Positions 50,742 through 60,142 of a DNA stretch of 64,000 nucleotides are shown here, one piece after another; positions within the stretch are counted from its first letter, which is position 1; each line of letters opens with the position of its first letter. Under the pieces are notes generated by a model. That model saw only the letters and a list, made by a program, of their open reading frames with translations. It was not told the origin of the DNA and made no database searches. Position numbers and translations under genes: made by a program. Source of the DNA: Phycisphaeraceae bacterium (GTDB lineage Bacteria; Planctomycetota; Phycisphaerae; Phycisphaerales; Zrk34); contig JANQHD010000032.1 of NCBI GenBank assembly GCA_028282805.1, positions 1 to 64,000 of the forward strand, read 5' to 3'.

Positions 50742-51959
50742 TCAACGGTGGCGGTTCTGCTTGCGGTAGGCGAGCGGGGTGATGCCGACCTTCTTGCGGA
50801 AGGCGGTGGCGAACCGGCCGGGGCTGTTGAAGCCGGCGACCTTGGCGATGCGGCCGACGGGCCAGTCGGTATCGCGGAGCAGTTCCATGGCGCGCTCGAG
50901 GCGCTGGCGGCGGATCTCGTGGGCGGGGCTCTTGTTCAGCGCCTTGTTGAAACGCAGCTCGAGCAGCCGGCGCGAGATGCCGACCCGCTTGGCCACGTCG
51001 TCGACGTTGATCGGCGCGCAGGCGTTTTCTTGGATGAACAGCAGCGCGTTGCGGACGATCTCGTCGTCGATGGCGACCAGCTCGGTGGACATGCGCGGCA
51101 CGATCCCGATCGGGTCGACGGCGTCCACCATGGGCAGGCTGTTCTCGCCTTTCATCAGGCGATCGAGCGTCGCGGCGGCGCGGTAGCCGATGTGCTCGGC
51201 GTTGAGCTGGATGCTGGACATCGACGGCTGCATCGACCCGCACATCAGGTCGTCGTTGTCGACGCCGAGGATCATCACCTGTTGCGGGACGTCCAACCCC
51301 GCGCGGGCGCACAGGTCGTTGACCGCGCGTGCGAAATAATCGTTGCAGCAGAACACGCCCAGCGGCTTGGGCTGCGAGACCAGCCACCCGCTCACGCGTT
51401 CGTTGGCGTGCTCCATCTGTTCGGGGGTCGCGTTCCAAGACGCGATCGGCTCGGCCTCGATGTACTCGCACACGAGGCCCAAGCCTTGCATGTACGCGCT
51501 GAACGCCTCGTAGCGCAGCTTGGCGTAGGCCCAGCCGTTGCTGACGAACCCGAACTGCCGCACGCCGCTCTGCGCCAGGTACTCGGCGGCGGCGCGGCCG
51601 ACCTCGTGGTCGTTGGTGGTGATCAGCGGGACCTCGAGCTCGGGGATGCGGTCGCCGATGTTGACCCACGGGATGCCGACCTCATCGATCCGCCTGGCCA
51701 GATCGACGTCGAACACCTGCGCGATGATGCCGTCGGGCCGGTCGATCCGCACCCGCTGTTCGGGCTTGACCTCGACGAGCAGGCGTTCGATCAGGTGCCA
51801 GTTCTGCTGGCGCGAGATCTCGTGCCGGTAGTCCTGGATCCCGGCGTGCACCTCGCGGCCGAACACCGTCTCGGTGTAGACCAGAACCGAAACCCGCTTC
51901 AGCGGGGGGCGCGGCGAGTGTTCGACATGCTCAGGCTTCGGCACTTCAGAGGCGTTCAT
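50742..51959 (-). CDS. XylR-like regulator: sugar-binding domain plus AraC HTH (copy 1)
   Basis: A 405-residue transcription factor. The N-terminal part is a LacI/GalR-like periplasmic-binding fold starting KRVSVLVYTETVFGREVHA, with PDGIIAQVFD, GFVSNGWAYAKLRYEA, GVFCCNDYFARAVNDLCA and MILGVDNDDLMCGSMQPSMS. The C-terminal AraC-type double helix-turn-helix begins near residue 305: CAPINVDDVAKRVGISRRLL, RLERAMELLRDT and AGFNSPGRFATAFRKK. E. coli XylR has the same layout and responds to D-xylose; here the ligand is unknown. First of three tandem paralogues, all minus strand. Confidence 0.92.
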   Translation of the reverse strand: MNASEVPKPEHVEHSPRPPLKRVSVLVYTETVFGREVHAGIQDYRHEISRQQNWHLIERLLVEVKPEQRVRIDRPDGIIAQVFDVDLARRIDEVGIPWVNIGDRIPELEVPLITTNDHEVGRAAAEYLAQSGVRQFGFVSNGWAYAKLRYEAFSAYMQGLGLVCEYIEAEPIASWNATPEQMEHANERVSGWLVSQPKPLGVFCCNDYFARAVNDLCARAGLDVPQQVMILGVDNDDLMCGSMQPSMSSIQLNAEHIGYRAAATLDRLMKGENSLPMVDAVDPIGIVPRMSTELVAIDDEIVRNALLFIQENACAPINVDDVAKRVGISRRLLELRFNKALNKSPAHEIRRQRLERAMELLRDTDWPVGRIAKVAGFNSPGRFATAFRKKVGITPLAYRKQNRHR

Positions 51960-52140
51960 CTTTGAGCAGATAGGAAACGGGTATCGTGATCATACTTGGT
52001 CAACGGCGGTGTTGTCACGTGTGGGCGAATGCGTGCCAACCGTAGATTAAATGAAGCACGTTTGATTGTGCGCAGCACGGCTGTTGTCTGCGCAGGCGCA
52101 TCAAGATCGGATTGATCGCAGGTCGGCTAACGCACGCGAT

Positions 52141-53343
52141 TCAGCGTCGGCGGTTTTGCTTGCGGTAGGCGAGGGGGGGCGTGCCGTTCCAGTTGCGGAA
52201 GGCGGTGGCGAACCGGCCGGGGCTGTTGAATCCCGCGGCCTCGGCGATGCGGGCGATGGGCCAGTCGGTGTCGCGGAGCAGTTCCATGGCGCGCTCGATG
52301 CGGCGTCGGCGGATCTCGTGGGCCGGGCTGTGACGCAGCGCCTTGCTGAACCGCAGCTCGAGCAGGCGGCGCGAGATGCCCGCGTCCGCGGCGACGTGAT
52401 CGACGTTGATCGCGCCGCACGCGTTTTCCTGGATGAAGATCAACGCCCGGCGGACGATCTCGTCCTCGACGGCGATCAGCTCCGTGGACATGCGCGGCAC
52501 GAGCCCGACCGGGTCGACGGTGGTCACCCGCGGCACGCCCTTGTCGCCGGCCATCATCCGGTCGAGCACGGCGGCGGCCTGGTAGCCGATCTGCTCGGCG
52601 TTGAGCTGGATGCTCGAGAGCGTCGGGTGCGTCGCCTCGCACATCAGGTCGTCGTTGTCGACGCCGAGGATCAGCACCTGCTGCGGGACGGACAGGCCGT
52701 GCCGTGCGCACACGTCGTTGATCGCCTGCGCGTAATCGTCGTTGCTGCAAAACACGCCGACCGGCTTGGGCAGCGCCTCGAGCCACTCGGCGGCGTTCTC
52801 CGTGATCTGTTCCAGCAGCTCGGGCGACTCGTTCCAGCTGATGATCTTCGAGAAGTCGAACCGCGAGCATTCGTAGCCTTCCTCTTCGAGGCGCTGGACG
52901 AAGCCGGCGTGGCGTTGCTTGGAATAGCGCTGGCTGTTGCAGACGAAGCCGAAGTGGCACACGCCGAGGTTGAGCAAGTGCTCGGCGGCGATCTGCCCGA
53001 CCATGGGGTTGTTGGAGGTGCTCAGCGGCGGGTGCGGCAGGTCCAGCGAGTCGCCGATGTTGACCCACGGGATGCCGGTGGCGTTGATCTGCTCGGCGAT
53101 CTCGTTGCTGAAGATCTGCGCGATGACCCCGTCGGGGTGGTCGTTGGCGATCTGTTGCAGCGGCAGGTCGTCGAACGTGCGGCGGGTGAGCAGGAACCAC
53201 GGGTCGTCGCGCTTGATCTCCTGGCAATAGGCGCGGATGCCCGCCACCGCTTCCCGGCCGTACATCGACTCACGATACACCATGAGCGAGACGCGTTTGG
53301 CGGCCGACCCGGCGGGATTGTCAGGGCTTAGTTTGCTGTACAC
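52141..53343 (-). CDS. XylR-like regulator, copy 2
   Basis: A 400-residue paralogue of the neighbouring genes on both sides. N-terminal sugar-binding fold begins KRVSLMVYRESMYGREAVAG and has VGVFCSNDDYAQAINDVCA and LILGVDNDDLMCEATHPTLS. The AraC end holds CGAINVDHVAADAGISRRLL and AGFNSPGRFATAFRNW. The linker between sugar-binding domain and helix-turn-helix keeps VPRMSTELIAVEDEIVRRAL. The ligand-facing residues differ from copy 1, which suggests a different sugar. Spacing of 181 bases separates it from copy 1, so each may have its own promoter. Confidence 0.92.
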   Translation of the reverse strand: MYSKLSPDNPAGSAAKRVSLMVYRESMYGREAVAGIRAYCQEIKRDDPWFLLTRRTFDDLPLQQIANDHPDGVIAQIFSNEIAEQINATGIPWVNIGDSLDLPHPPLSTSNNPMVGQIAAEHLLNLGVCHFGFVCNSQRYSKQRHAGFVQRLEEEGYECSRFDFSKIISWNESPELLEQITENAAEWLEALPKPVGVFCSNDDYAQAINDVCARHGLSVPQQVLILGVDNDDLMCEATHPTLSSIQLNAEQIGYQAAAVLDRMMAGDKGVPRVTTVDPVGLVPRMSTELIAVEDEIVRRALIFIQENACGAINVDHVAADAGISRRLLELRFSKALRHSPAHEIRRRRIERAMELLRDTDWPIARIAEAAGFNSPGRFATAFRNWNGTPPLAYRKQNRRR

Positions 53344-53420
53344 GACGCGACGTTCGTCTTTCGGGTTTAACAGACGTGTTCACGATCATATGGATGAAAT
53401 CCGGGGCTGTCACCTTGCGT

Positions 53421-54707
53421 TCATTGCCGAGACCTGCACCGCTCGCGGAAGGCCTTGGGCGATTCGCCGACCCACTCGCGGAAGGTCGTGGCGAACCGGC
53501 CGGGGTTGCCGAAACCGGCGGTCTGCGCCACGCGTGAGATCGCCCAGTCCGTGCTGCGCAGCAGCTCCATCGCACGCTCGATGCGGACCCGGCGGATCTC
53601 GTGGGCGGGGGTCTGCTTGAGCACCTGCTTGAACTTGATCTCCAGCAGCCGGCGCGAGATCGCGGCGTTCTGGGCCACGTCGTCGACGTTGATGCCCTCG
53701 CACGCGTTCTGCTGGATGTACTTCATCGCCTTGGTCACCGCTTCGTCGGTCGTGGCCAGCAGGTCGGTGGACATGCGCGGGATCACGCCGATCGGCGGCA
53801 CGACCGCCTTGCGCGGCACGCCGGCGTCGCCGTTGAGCAGCCCGCACAGCGCGGCGCCGGCTTCGTAGCCGATCCGCTCGGCGTCGGGCTGGATGCTCGA
53901 CAGCGTGGGGTAGACCGAATCGCAGAGCAACTCGTCGTTGTCGACGCCGATCAACGCCACGTCCTCGGGCACCCGCAGCCCGGCGCGGTAACAGACCTCG
54001 AGCATGAACGAAGCGAACGCGTCGTTGCAGCAGAACACGCCCAGCGGCTTCGGCAACGACGTCAGCCGCTCGACCGCCAGGTCCATCGCCTCGCTCAGCT
54101 CACGCGAAGTCGCCAGCAGGTACTGCTCGAACTCGAGGTGCTCGGCTGCGTAGCCGCGTGCCGCAAGGGTCTGTGTGAACGCCCGCTCACGCTCGCCGGA
54201 AAACGACAGGCCGTTGCCCAAAAACAGGTAGTGCTGCAACCCGCGATGGATCAGCTCCTCGCCGGCGAGTTGGCCGATGCGTGTGTCGTCGGTCACCACC
54301 CAGGGGCAGTCGTGGTTGGGCAGGTCGCCGCCCACGTTCACCCACTTCACGCCGGTCGCGTCGATGATCGCCGCGTGCTCTTCACGAAAAACCTGCGCGA
54401 TCACGCCGTCCGGCTGGTCCAGCTCGATCTGCTCGCCGTAGTTGTTCACGCCGGACCGCACCAGCGTGAACCAGTGATCACCGTTGGGCAGCTCGTTGGC
54501 GAACGACCTCAACCCCGCCACCAGCTCCCGGCCGAACACCGTCGCCATGCTCACGAACACCACCACGCGCGAGATCCGTTTCTCGCCGTGGGCGTCTCGG
54601 CGGTCGTGTAGCGGTTCGGTTTTCAAAGGCTTCTGCTCCGTGGCAAATAGGACGATCCGAAAACGGGAACCATGTGACAAAACCCGAAATTGCCGCGATT
54701 TTTTCAT
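53421..54707 (-). CDS. XylR-like regulator, copy 3
   Basis: A 428-residue paralogue with a longer N-terminal lead (start MKKSRQFRVLSHGS at 54707, chosen as the nearest sensible ATG; no clear ribosome-binding site). The sugar-binding domain starts RVVVFVSMATVFGRELVAGL, then GVFCCNDAFASFMLEVCYRA and ALIGVDNDELLCDSVYPTLS. The AraC end holds CEGINVDDVAQNAAISRRLL and AGFGNPGRFATTFREW. It is more diverged than copies 1 and 2. It is divergent from the pseudopilin gene at 54903, with 195 bases between, where regulatory sites for both would lie. Confidence 0.9.
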   Translation of the reverse strand: MKKSRQFRVLSHGSRFRIVLFATEQKPLKTEPLHDRRDAHGEKRISRVVVFVSMATVFGRELVAGLRSFANELPNGDHWFTLVRSGVNNYGEQIELDQPDGVIAQVFREEHAAIIDATGVKWVNVGGDLPNHDCPWVVTDDTRIGQLAGEELIHRGLQHYLFLGNGLSFSGERERAFTQTLAARGYAAEHLEFEQYLLATSRELSEAMDLAVERLTSLPKPLGVFCCNDAFASFMLEVCYRAGLRVPEDVALIGVDNDELLCDSVYPTLSSIQPDAERIGYEAGAALCGLLNGDAGVPRKAVVPPIGVIPRMSTDLLATTDEAVTKAMKYIQQNACEGINVDDVAQNAAISRRLLEIKFKQVLKQTPAHEIRRVRIERAMELLRSTDWAISRVAQTAGFGNPGRFATTFREWVGESPKAFRERCRSRQ

Positions 54708-54902
54708 CGGAAAAGCCCGCCCGGGTTCGTTTTGGCCGCCAGCGTCGCTCGCTGGGCGGTCGTTGTTACCGCATTGCATTGGACCGGCCGCTGGTCCAGG
54801 GTGTATGGTGAATACGCAAGGCCTGCCCGCGGGTCGGTGGGCGTGCGGCCCAACCGTCTCACTATTCAACTCGCCGTTGCGACCGCTTCAGGAGTCACCG
54901 CA

Positions 54903-55871
54903 ATGCAATCACCAAAAATGCGTGAGAATTGGGAAAATCCCGAGATTCAATCGCTTGAATTGAAGCCCTCCGGCGATCGCCTGCCCCGGGCGTTCACGCT
55001 TGTGGAACTGCTGGTGGTCATCGCGATCATCGCGCTGCTGTTGGCGATCCTGCTGCCGGCGATCAGCAAGGCCAAGGAGTTGGCCAGCCGCGCGGTCTGT
55101 GGCGGCAACAACCGGTCGCTGGCGCAGAGCCAGTTCATCCTCGCCGAGGAGGGCGACGGCAAGCTGTTCCTCTCCGACCGCAGCGTGTTGAACAAACGCG
55201 ACCGCTTGCTCGGCCAGACCGCGCTGACCGAACAGGACCACATCTCGTGGATCAACAGCTTTTTCTACAAGGAGCTGCGCCAGGCCGACGTTGAGTTCGA
55301 GCAGTTCAACTGCCCCAACCGCAAGGGGCGCGAGGACGTGACGTACTTCCGGCCGCGCACGGCCAGCGGGCTCATCGAAGACCCGAGCAAGTACGACGAC
55401 TACGACGAGATCACCCGCGTCCGCCTCGGCTACTACATCATGGCCGGCCGACGCGAGTGGCAGAACACCAAAACCCAGAACGCACGCGCCTTCCCCGAAC
55501 TGACCGACGAAGGCCAGGGCACCTGGAACGTCGCGGTGCGCATGTCGCAGGACGCCAACCACGTCGTCGTCTCCGACCTCAACGAGAAGGGCACGCTCAA
55601 CCCCGAGCCCACCCACTCGTCCTTCCCGCACGGCGGCAGCGGGCTGATCTACCTCATCGGCAGCATCGACATGGACGACCCCGATTCCGAGGCCGTCGGT
55701 GGCAACACCGCCCTGCTCGACGGCTCGGTCGCCTTCAAGAAGGTCCGCGACATGCGCGAATACAGCGTCCTGGCCAACGGCGGCACCATCCGCGGCTGGT
55801 GGGATATGTCCGTCAACATCAACGACGGCACCTCCAGCGGCGGCGATGGTGGAGGTCCGACGGTCTTCTGA
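54903..55871 (+). CDS. Pseudopilin-like type II secretion/pilus protein, copy 1
   Basis: A 322-residue protein. After a 28-residue polar lead, [19 protein letters not shown] is a prepilin-peptidase signature (cleavage after A, E at +5) followed by a long helix. The large globular part has [35 protein letters not shown], and the H-x-G type ending SSFPHGGSGLIYLIGS with GGNTALLDGSVAFKKV, as in the DUF1559-related planctomycete pseudopilins. It ends with a glycine-rich tail. It is expected in a pilus or secretion pseudopilus. CAGGAGTC precedes the ATG. A perfect terminator follows. Confidence 0.88.
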   Translation: MQSPKMRENWENPEIQSLELKPSGDRLPRAFTLVELLVVIAIIALLLAILLPAISKAKELASRAVCGGNNRSLAQSQFILAEEGDGKLFLSDRSVLNKRDRLLGQTALTEQDHISWINSFFYKELRQADVEFEQFNCPNRKGREDVTYFRPRTASGLIEDPSKYDDYDEITRVRLGYYIMAGRREWQNTKTQNARAFPELTDEGQGTWNVAVRMSQDANHVVVSDLNEKGTLNPEPTHSSFPHGGSGLIYLIGSIDMDDPDSEAVGGNTALLDGSVAFKKVRDMREYSVLANGGTIRGWWDMSVNINDGTSSGGDGGGPTVF

Positions 55872-56279
55872 CCGGCTTCGGGCCCGCATCGCGCCCCCGG
55901 GTTAAGCCGCAGTTGCTTGGTCACGTCTCGCCGCCCTTTGACGATCTTTTGCGACACAAAACCCTCAGCCCACCGGAGCGCTCCGGTGGGCTTTTCTCGC
56001 GCACGGCGGACAACACACGGTTTCTACGCATCACTGTAAGGTGTTTTTTGCATTGGAGATACATTGAATTCCCGCCCCCTTCGCCGCGATTTCTATTCAA
56101 GATCTGCGCATTTTGGAAGCTGAAATTCGCTTTGCCCTATCATGAATGCTGTAATGATGCGCTATTCTTCTTTGAAAAGGTATTGGAGCAACCCGTTGCT
56201 TCGAGGGCATCATCCATCCTGTTTGCGTCGGGCATTTATTTTTCATGCCAACCCGACGCCGCAATCGAGGAGCGAACCA
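55872..56279. other. Intergenic region with terminator and AT-rich promoter zone
   Basis: Left part: the terminator at 55967-55994. Middle: AT-rich from about 56030 to 56230, with ACACGGTTTC and TTTATTTTTCATGCC stretches, probably the promoter of the next gene. AGGAGCG lies ahead of the start at 56280. No gene is supported in it. Confidence 0.6.
55967..55994 (+). terminator. Rho-independent terminator of pseudopilin copy 1
   Basis: GCCCACCGGAGC paired exactly with GCTCCGGTGGGC, followed by TTTT. It lies 96 bases after the stop codon. Confidence 0.88.
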
Positions 56280-57239
56280 ATGCAACCCCGTGTTTCCTTA
56301 CCGTCTCTGGGCAGCCGTCGCGCGTTCACCCTGGTGGAACTGCTCGTGGTGATCGCGATCATCGCGTTGCTGCTGTCGATCCTGCTGCCGGCGATCAGCA
56401 AGGCCAAGGAACTGGCGTCCCGCTCGGTCTGCGGCGCGAACAACCGTTCGCTGGTCCAGGCGTCGATCATCAGCGCCGACGAGCGCGATGGGAAGTTCAT
56501 TCCCTCGCAGCGCGACATCAAGCGTGATCTGGATTTCTTGCGGCGGGGCTATGCGAACGCCAGCAACGTGAACGACCACATCTCGCACATCAACAGCTAC
56601 GTGTACCAGAGCTTGCGTGAATCCGACCTGGAGCTCGAGGTCTTTAATTGCCCCAACCGCAAGGGCCGTGAAGACGTCACGAACTTCCGCGCCTGGGACA
56701 AGAGTGGAACTCAGATCGACCTTGACGATTCGTACAAGCTCGACGATTTCGAGAACGTCAGCCGGGCTCGCTTGGGCTATTACTACATGGCGGGGCGGCC
56801 GAAGTGGACTGACGCCGTCGCAAAAACGGACCCAGCTTATGACGTTTTCACCCAATCCGAAGACGAGGACATGGATCCGGGCGGCGCTTGGGAGAAACCT
56901 CATCGCACTTCACAGGACGGTGTGCTTGCGCTCTGCGCGGACATGAACGAGGCGGGCACCGACAGCCCCCAGCCCAAGCACAACTCTTTCCCGCACGGCC
57001 CCAGCGGCTTGGTCTATTACGACTGGAGCGATCAGAAGAGCATGAAGGACCCCGACTGCGACGCGGTCGGCGGCAACACGGGCTTCCTCGACGGGTCGGT
57101 CCTCTTCCAGAAGAAGCGTGACCTGCGGGTCTACCACGTGACCGCGGGCAGCAACGCCAGTTACCGCGGCTGGTGGTCCAAGGACTGCAACGTCCGCACC
57201 GACGACGGCGGCGGCGGCGGCGGGCCCCAGGTCTTCTGA
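56280..57239 (+). CDS. Pseudopilin-like protein, copy 2
   Basis: A 319-residue paralogue of the preceding gene with a shorter lead. [20 protein letters not shown] is the prepilin signature, then [52 protein letters not shown] and [14 protein letters not shown] with [16 protein letters not shown]. The tail is [10 protein letters not shown]. Copy 1 and copy 2 are clearly duplicates that have drifted apart in the middle. Expected at the cell envelope or as a minor pilin. GAGGAGC precedes the ATG. A strong terminator follows. Confidence 0.88.
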   Translation: MQPRVSLPSLGSRRAFTLVELLVVIAIIALLLSILLPAISKAKELASRSVCGANNRSLVQASIISADERDGKFIPSQRDIKRDLDFLRRGYANASNVNDHISHINSYVYQSLRESDLELEVFNCPNRKGREDVTNFRAWDKSGTQIDLDDSYKLDDFENVSRARLGYYYMAGRPKWTDAVAKTDPAYDVFTQSEDEDMDPGGAWEKPHRTSQDGVLALCADMNEAGTDSPQPKHNSFPHGPSGLVYYDWSDQKSMKDPDCDAVGGNTGFLDGSVLFQKKRDLRVYHVTAGSNASYRGWWSKDCNVRTDDGGGGGGPQVF

Positions 57240-57268
57240 TTCGCCCGCGAACAATGCAAGAGAACCGA

Positions 57269-57299
57269 GCCGCCCCGCGAAAAACGGGGCGGCTTTTTT
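57269..57299 (+). terminator. Rho-independent terminator of pseudopilin copy 2
   Basis: GCCGCCCC / GGGGCGGC stem with an A-rich loop (GCGAAAAAC), followed by six Ts. It lies 30 bases after the stop codon. Confidence 0.9.
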
Positions 57300-57469
57300 G
57301 TCGCCCGTTTGTCTCGATCCGAGGGATCACGCGTCACAAACACATCCGATCTTGATCGCGCCGCGGCTTTTCCCGTGGATCGCGCCGGGGCGCGCGAGCT
57401 ATCATGTGGTGTAGCGGCCGCAGCATCCGCGGGCTGCGTGCCGTTCCGGGCCCTTCCTCAAGCCCGCGC

Positions 57470-58122
57470 CGTGTGCGGTGCGAACCGCCGCTCCCTCGGC
57501 CACGTCCAGTTCATGATCGCCGACGAGCGCGGCGGCGCGTTCTTCCCTTCCGACCGCGAGGTCCGGCGCTCCCCCGACCGCCTGCGCGAGGCGCACCGCA
57601 ACCACGCGGTCAACGACCACCTGTCGTGGATCAACAGCTACTGCTACCAGGAGCTGCGCGAGGCGGGGGTGGAGCTGGAGCAGTTCAACTGCCCCAACCG
57701 CAACGACAACTTCAATTACCTGAAGGTGACCGGCGACCCGCTGAACAAGGGCGGCGCGTGGGTCATGGCGAGCAAGCTCAGCCGGGACGGCCAGACGCCG
57801 GTGACGGCGGACCTGTCCGAGCAGGCCACCTGGGCCCCCGAACACCACTGCTCCTACTCGCACGGCGGGTTCGGCCTGGTTTATTACTCGCAAGCCCAGA
57901 CGCATGGAGAACTCCGACGCGGCCGGCGCGAACACGGGCATGCTCGACGGCTCGGTCAGCTTCCAGAAGGTTCGCGACCTGAAGGTGTACACCGTGGTCG
58001 CCAACAGCAGCGGCGCGTACGCTGAGTCGCACAAGCAGATCTACGGCTGGTTCAGCGCCGCGGCCGATATCTCCCCCGAGCCGGCCGGCGGCGGCGGCGA
58101 TCCGCCGCCCGGGCCGTTCTGA
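57470..58122 (+). pseudogene. Decayed pseudopilin, copy 3
   Basis: The plus strand continues the family with AVCGANRRSLGHVQFMIADE, then DHLSWINSYCYQELREAGVE, FNCPNRNDNFNYLKVTGD and CSYSHGGFGLVYYSQ. The frame then has to change by one base near 57895 to read NSDAAGANTGMLDGSVSFQK and finish with a GGGGDPPPGPF tail. The leader and helix FTLVELL that the two sister genes have are missing: the sequence upstream of residue AVCGAN is unrelated. The central R-x-G-Y-Y block is also deleted. Function is lost. Confidence 0.85.
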
Positions 58123-58153
58123 TCCGAACCGCCACGCTGATGAATCACACCGG

Positions 58154-58180
58154 GGCCGCCCTGCGCGGGGCGGCCTTTTC
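58154..58180 (+). terminator. Rho-independent terminator after the pseudopilin relic
   Basis: GGCCGCC / GGCGGCC stem with loop CTGCGCGG, followed by TTTT. All three pseudopilin units end in their own GC-rich hairpin. Confidence 0.85.
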
Positions 58181-58280
58181 TTGCATCCGTGCGGCGTGTG
58201 CGAGAGGGTCGAACTTTGACGAGCACGACGCCGGGGCCGACAATCCGTCAATCCAATCGGTCGCAGGGGTAAGTTTGCTC

Positions 58281-59273
58281 ATGGTCGCCGAAGTTCTGGT
58301 CACCGGCGGGGCGGGTTTCATCGGTTCACACCTCACGCGTCTGCTCGGCGAGCAGGGCGTGGGTGTGCGTGTGATGGAACTGCCGGGCGTGCTGACGTCG
58401 CACCTGCCGGCGGGGGTCGAGCTCGTGCGGGGCGACGTGGCCAACCGGCGCGACGTGCGCAGGGCGGTCGCCGGCTGCGGGGTGGTGCTGCACCTGGCGG
58501 CGAACCCGAACCTGTGGGCGAAACGGCCCGATGAGTTCGAGCGCGTCAACCACCTCGGCGCACGGGCCGTGCTCGACGAGGCGCTGCGGGCCGGCGCCGA
58601 GCGGGTGGTGCACGTGTCGACCGAGTCGATCCTCGCGTCGGCCGATCGCCGTTCGGTGGTCGACGAGCGGTGTTGGTTGAGCTACCACGACGTGCCCGGG
58701 CCGTACTGCCGCAGCAAGTGGCTGGCCGAGTCGTACGCCTTAAGGCTCGCGGCCGAGGGCGCGCCGGTTGTGATCGCCAGCCCCACGGTGCCGATCGGGC
58801 CCGGCGCATACGGCGGCGTGCCGATGACGCGGCTGATCGCCGACTTCGCCAACGGCCGGGTCAAGGCGAACCTCGAATCGGACCTGAACCTGGTCGACGT
58901 GCGCGACGCGGCGGCGGGCATCTGGGCGGCGGCGCAGCGCGGCCGGCCTGGCGCCCGCTACCTGTTGGCCGGTGAGAACTGGACGACGAGCCGGCTGTTC
59001 GCGCTGCTCGGCGAGTTGCTCGGCCGACCCGGGCCACGCTTCAACGTGCCTTACCCGGTGGCGCTGGCGTTCGCGTACCTCGAAGAGTGTTACTGCCGGT
59101 TGAACGGGCGGGTGCCGATGGCGACCGTGACCGGCGTGCGCCTCACGCGGCGGTCGATGCGGTTCGACGCCAGCGCCAGCCTGGGCGAGCTCGGCATCGA
59201 GCCACGGCCGATCCGCCCGGCGATCCGCGAAACCGTCGACTGGCTGGCCGCACGCGGGCTGATCCGGCGTTGA
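58281..59273 (+). CDS. NAD-dependent epimerase/dehydratase
   Basis: A 330-residue extended SDR protein. Nucleotide motif VLVTGGAGFIGSHLTRLL (residues 6-23), a substrate loop with VVLHLAANPNLW, VVHVSTESILASAD and the catalytic pair in GPYCRSKWLAESYAL (Y-x-x-x-K). Segment MTRLIADFANGRVK with VDVRDAAAGIWAAA places it near the hopanoid-associated and dihydroflavonol-type subfamilies. The sugar or sterol-like substrate is not decidable. The ATG at 58281 follows GTTTGCTC, a poor ribosome-binding site, so a nearby upstream start is possible. Confidence 0.85.
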   Translation: MVAEVLVTGGAGFIGSHLTRLLGEQGVGVRVMELPGVLTSHLPAGVELVRGDVANRRDVRRAVAGCGVVLHLAANPNLWAKRPDEFERVNHLGARAVLDEALRAGAERVVHVSTESILASADRRSVVDERCWLSYHDVPGPYCRSKWLAESYALRLAAEGAPVVIASPTVPIGPGAYGGVPMTRLIADFANGRVKANLESDLNLVDVRDAAAGIWAAAQRGRPGARYLLAGENWTTSRLFALLGELLGRPGPRFNVPYPVALAFAYLEECYCRLNGRVPMATVTGVRLTRRSMRFDASASLGELGIEPRPIRPAIRETVDWLAARGLIRR

Positions 59274-59337
59274 GCGCCACGCCGATCGGCCGGGCGATAC
59301 AATGAACCCGTGTGGGCAACAAACGGGAGGCCTTGCG

Positions 59338-60108
59338 ATGAACGAACGGCGTCGTCGGTGGGTGTGTGGGGCGCTGGTGTGCCTGGCCGCGTGCGGCGTG
59401 TACGCCGTGTGGGCCGACGACCCCGGCGAGCTGCCGATCGTGCCGCCGGCGATGACGGTGCGCGCCGAGCCGGTGTCGGAGGAGCAAGCCCGGGCGAGTG
59501 AAGTGGCCGAGCCTTACGCGCACCTCGGCGACGAGCGCATCGTCGATTACTTCGTGCAGCTGCTACCCGAGCCCAACGGCGACCTGATGGTCATCGAGCG
59601 CATCACCATTGTGTGCCGGGGCGACAAGGTCAAACGCGGCATCTACCTGGGCATCGGCAACAAGAAGAAGTACGAACTGATCGACGTCAAACGCAACGGC
59701 GAGCCCGCGTTCTGTCGGATCGAAGATGAGTCGGACAAGAGCCCCCGGCTTTCGATCCTTCAGGACGACGTCTACCTCACGCAGGGCCGATACCTCTACA
59801 CGATCCGCTACCGCATCAAGGAAGAGATATCGATCTCGAAGCACACGCGCAAGTTCCGCTGGAAGCCGGTCGGGCCCTGGAACATGCCCATCGAGCACGC
59901 CACGCTCATGGTGCACTTGGCCGAGGAGCAGCGCGACCAGATCGTCGATGGGTGGGCCTACCTGGTGAAGAAAAAAAGCCGCCAGGTCGTGCTCAAGCCC
60001 CAGCGGTTGCCCGGCGGCCCGCTGTGGTTCGAGACCGAACGCCCCCTCGAGCCGGAAGACTCGATGTACGTGTTCCTCGAATGGTGGCCCCGCGGGCCGC
60101 GGCAGTGA
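59338..60108 (+). CDS. DUF2207-like exported protein
   Basis: A 256-residue protein with an N-terminal membrane or signal segment (about residues 8-26). FVQLLPEPNGDLMVIERITI and KRGIYLGIGNKKKYELIDV resemble the amino half of DUF2207 proteins, which normally also carry several membrane helices. That second half is missing here. The last lines (LVKKKSRQVVLKPQRLPGGP) are basic. GGGAGG lies before the ATG at 59338. It may be the exported, soluble part of that family. Function unknown. Confidence 0.7.
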   Translation: MNERRRRWVCGALVCLAACGVYAVWADDPGELPIVPPAMTVRAEPVSEEQARASEVAEPYAHLGDERIVDYFVQLLPEPNGDLMVIERITIVCRGDKVKRGIYLGIGNKKKYELIDVKRNGEPAFCRIEDESDKSPRLSILQDDVYLTQGRYLYTIRYRIKEEISISKHTRKFRWKPVGPWNMPIEHATLMVHLAEEQRDQIVDGWAYLVKKKSRQVVLKPQRLPGGPLWFETERPLEPEDSMYVFLEWWPRGPRQ

Positions 60109-60142
60109 CAGGCCCCGGGCGGTCATTACAATAGTCAGGCCA

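Noticed and set aside
56142-56279. Upstream extension of pseudopilin copy 2 to the earlier ATG at 56142
   Set aside because: The lead is AT-rich with no matching sequence in copy 1, and GAGGAGC precedes the later ATG.
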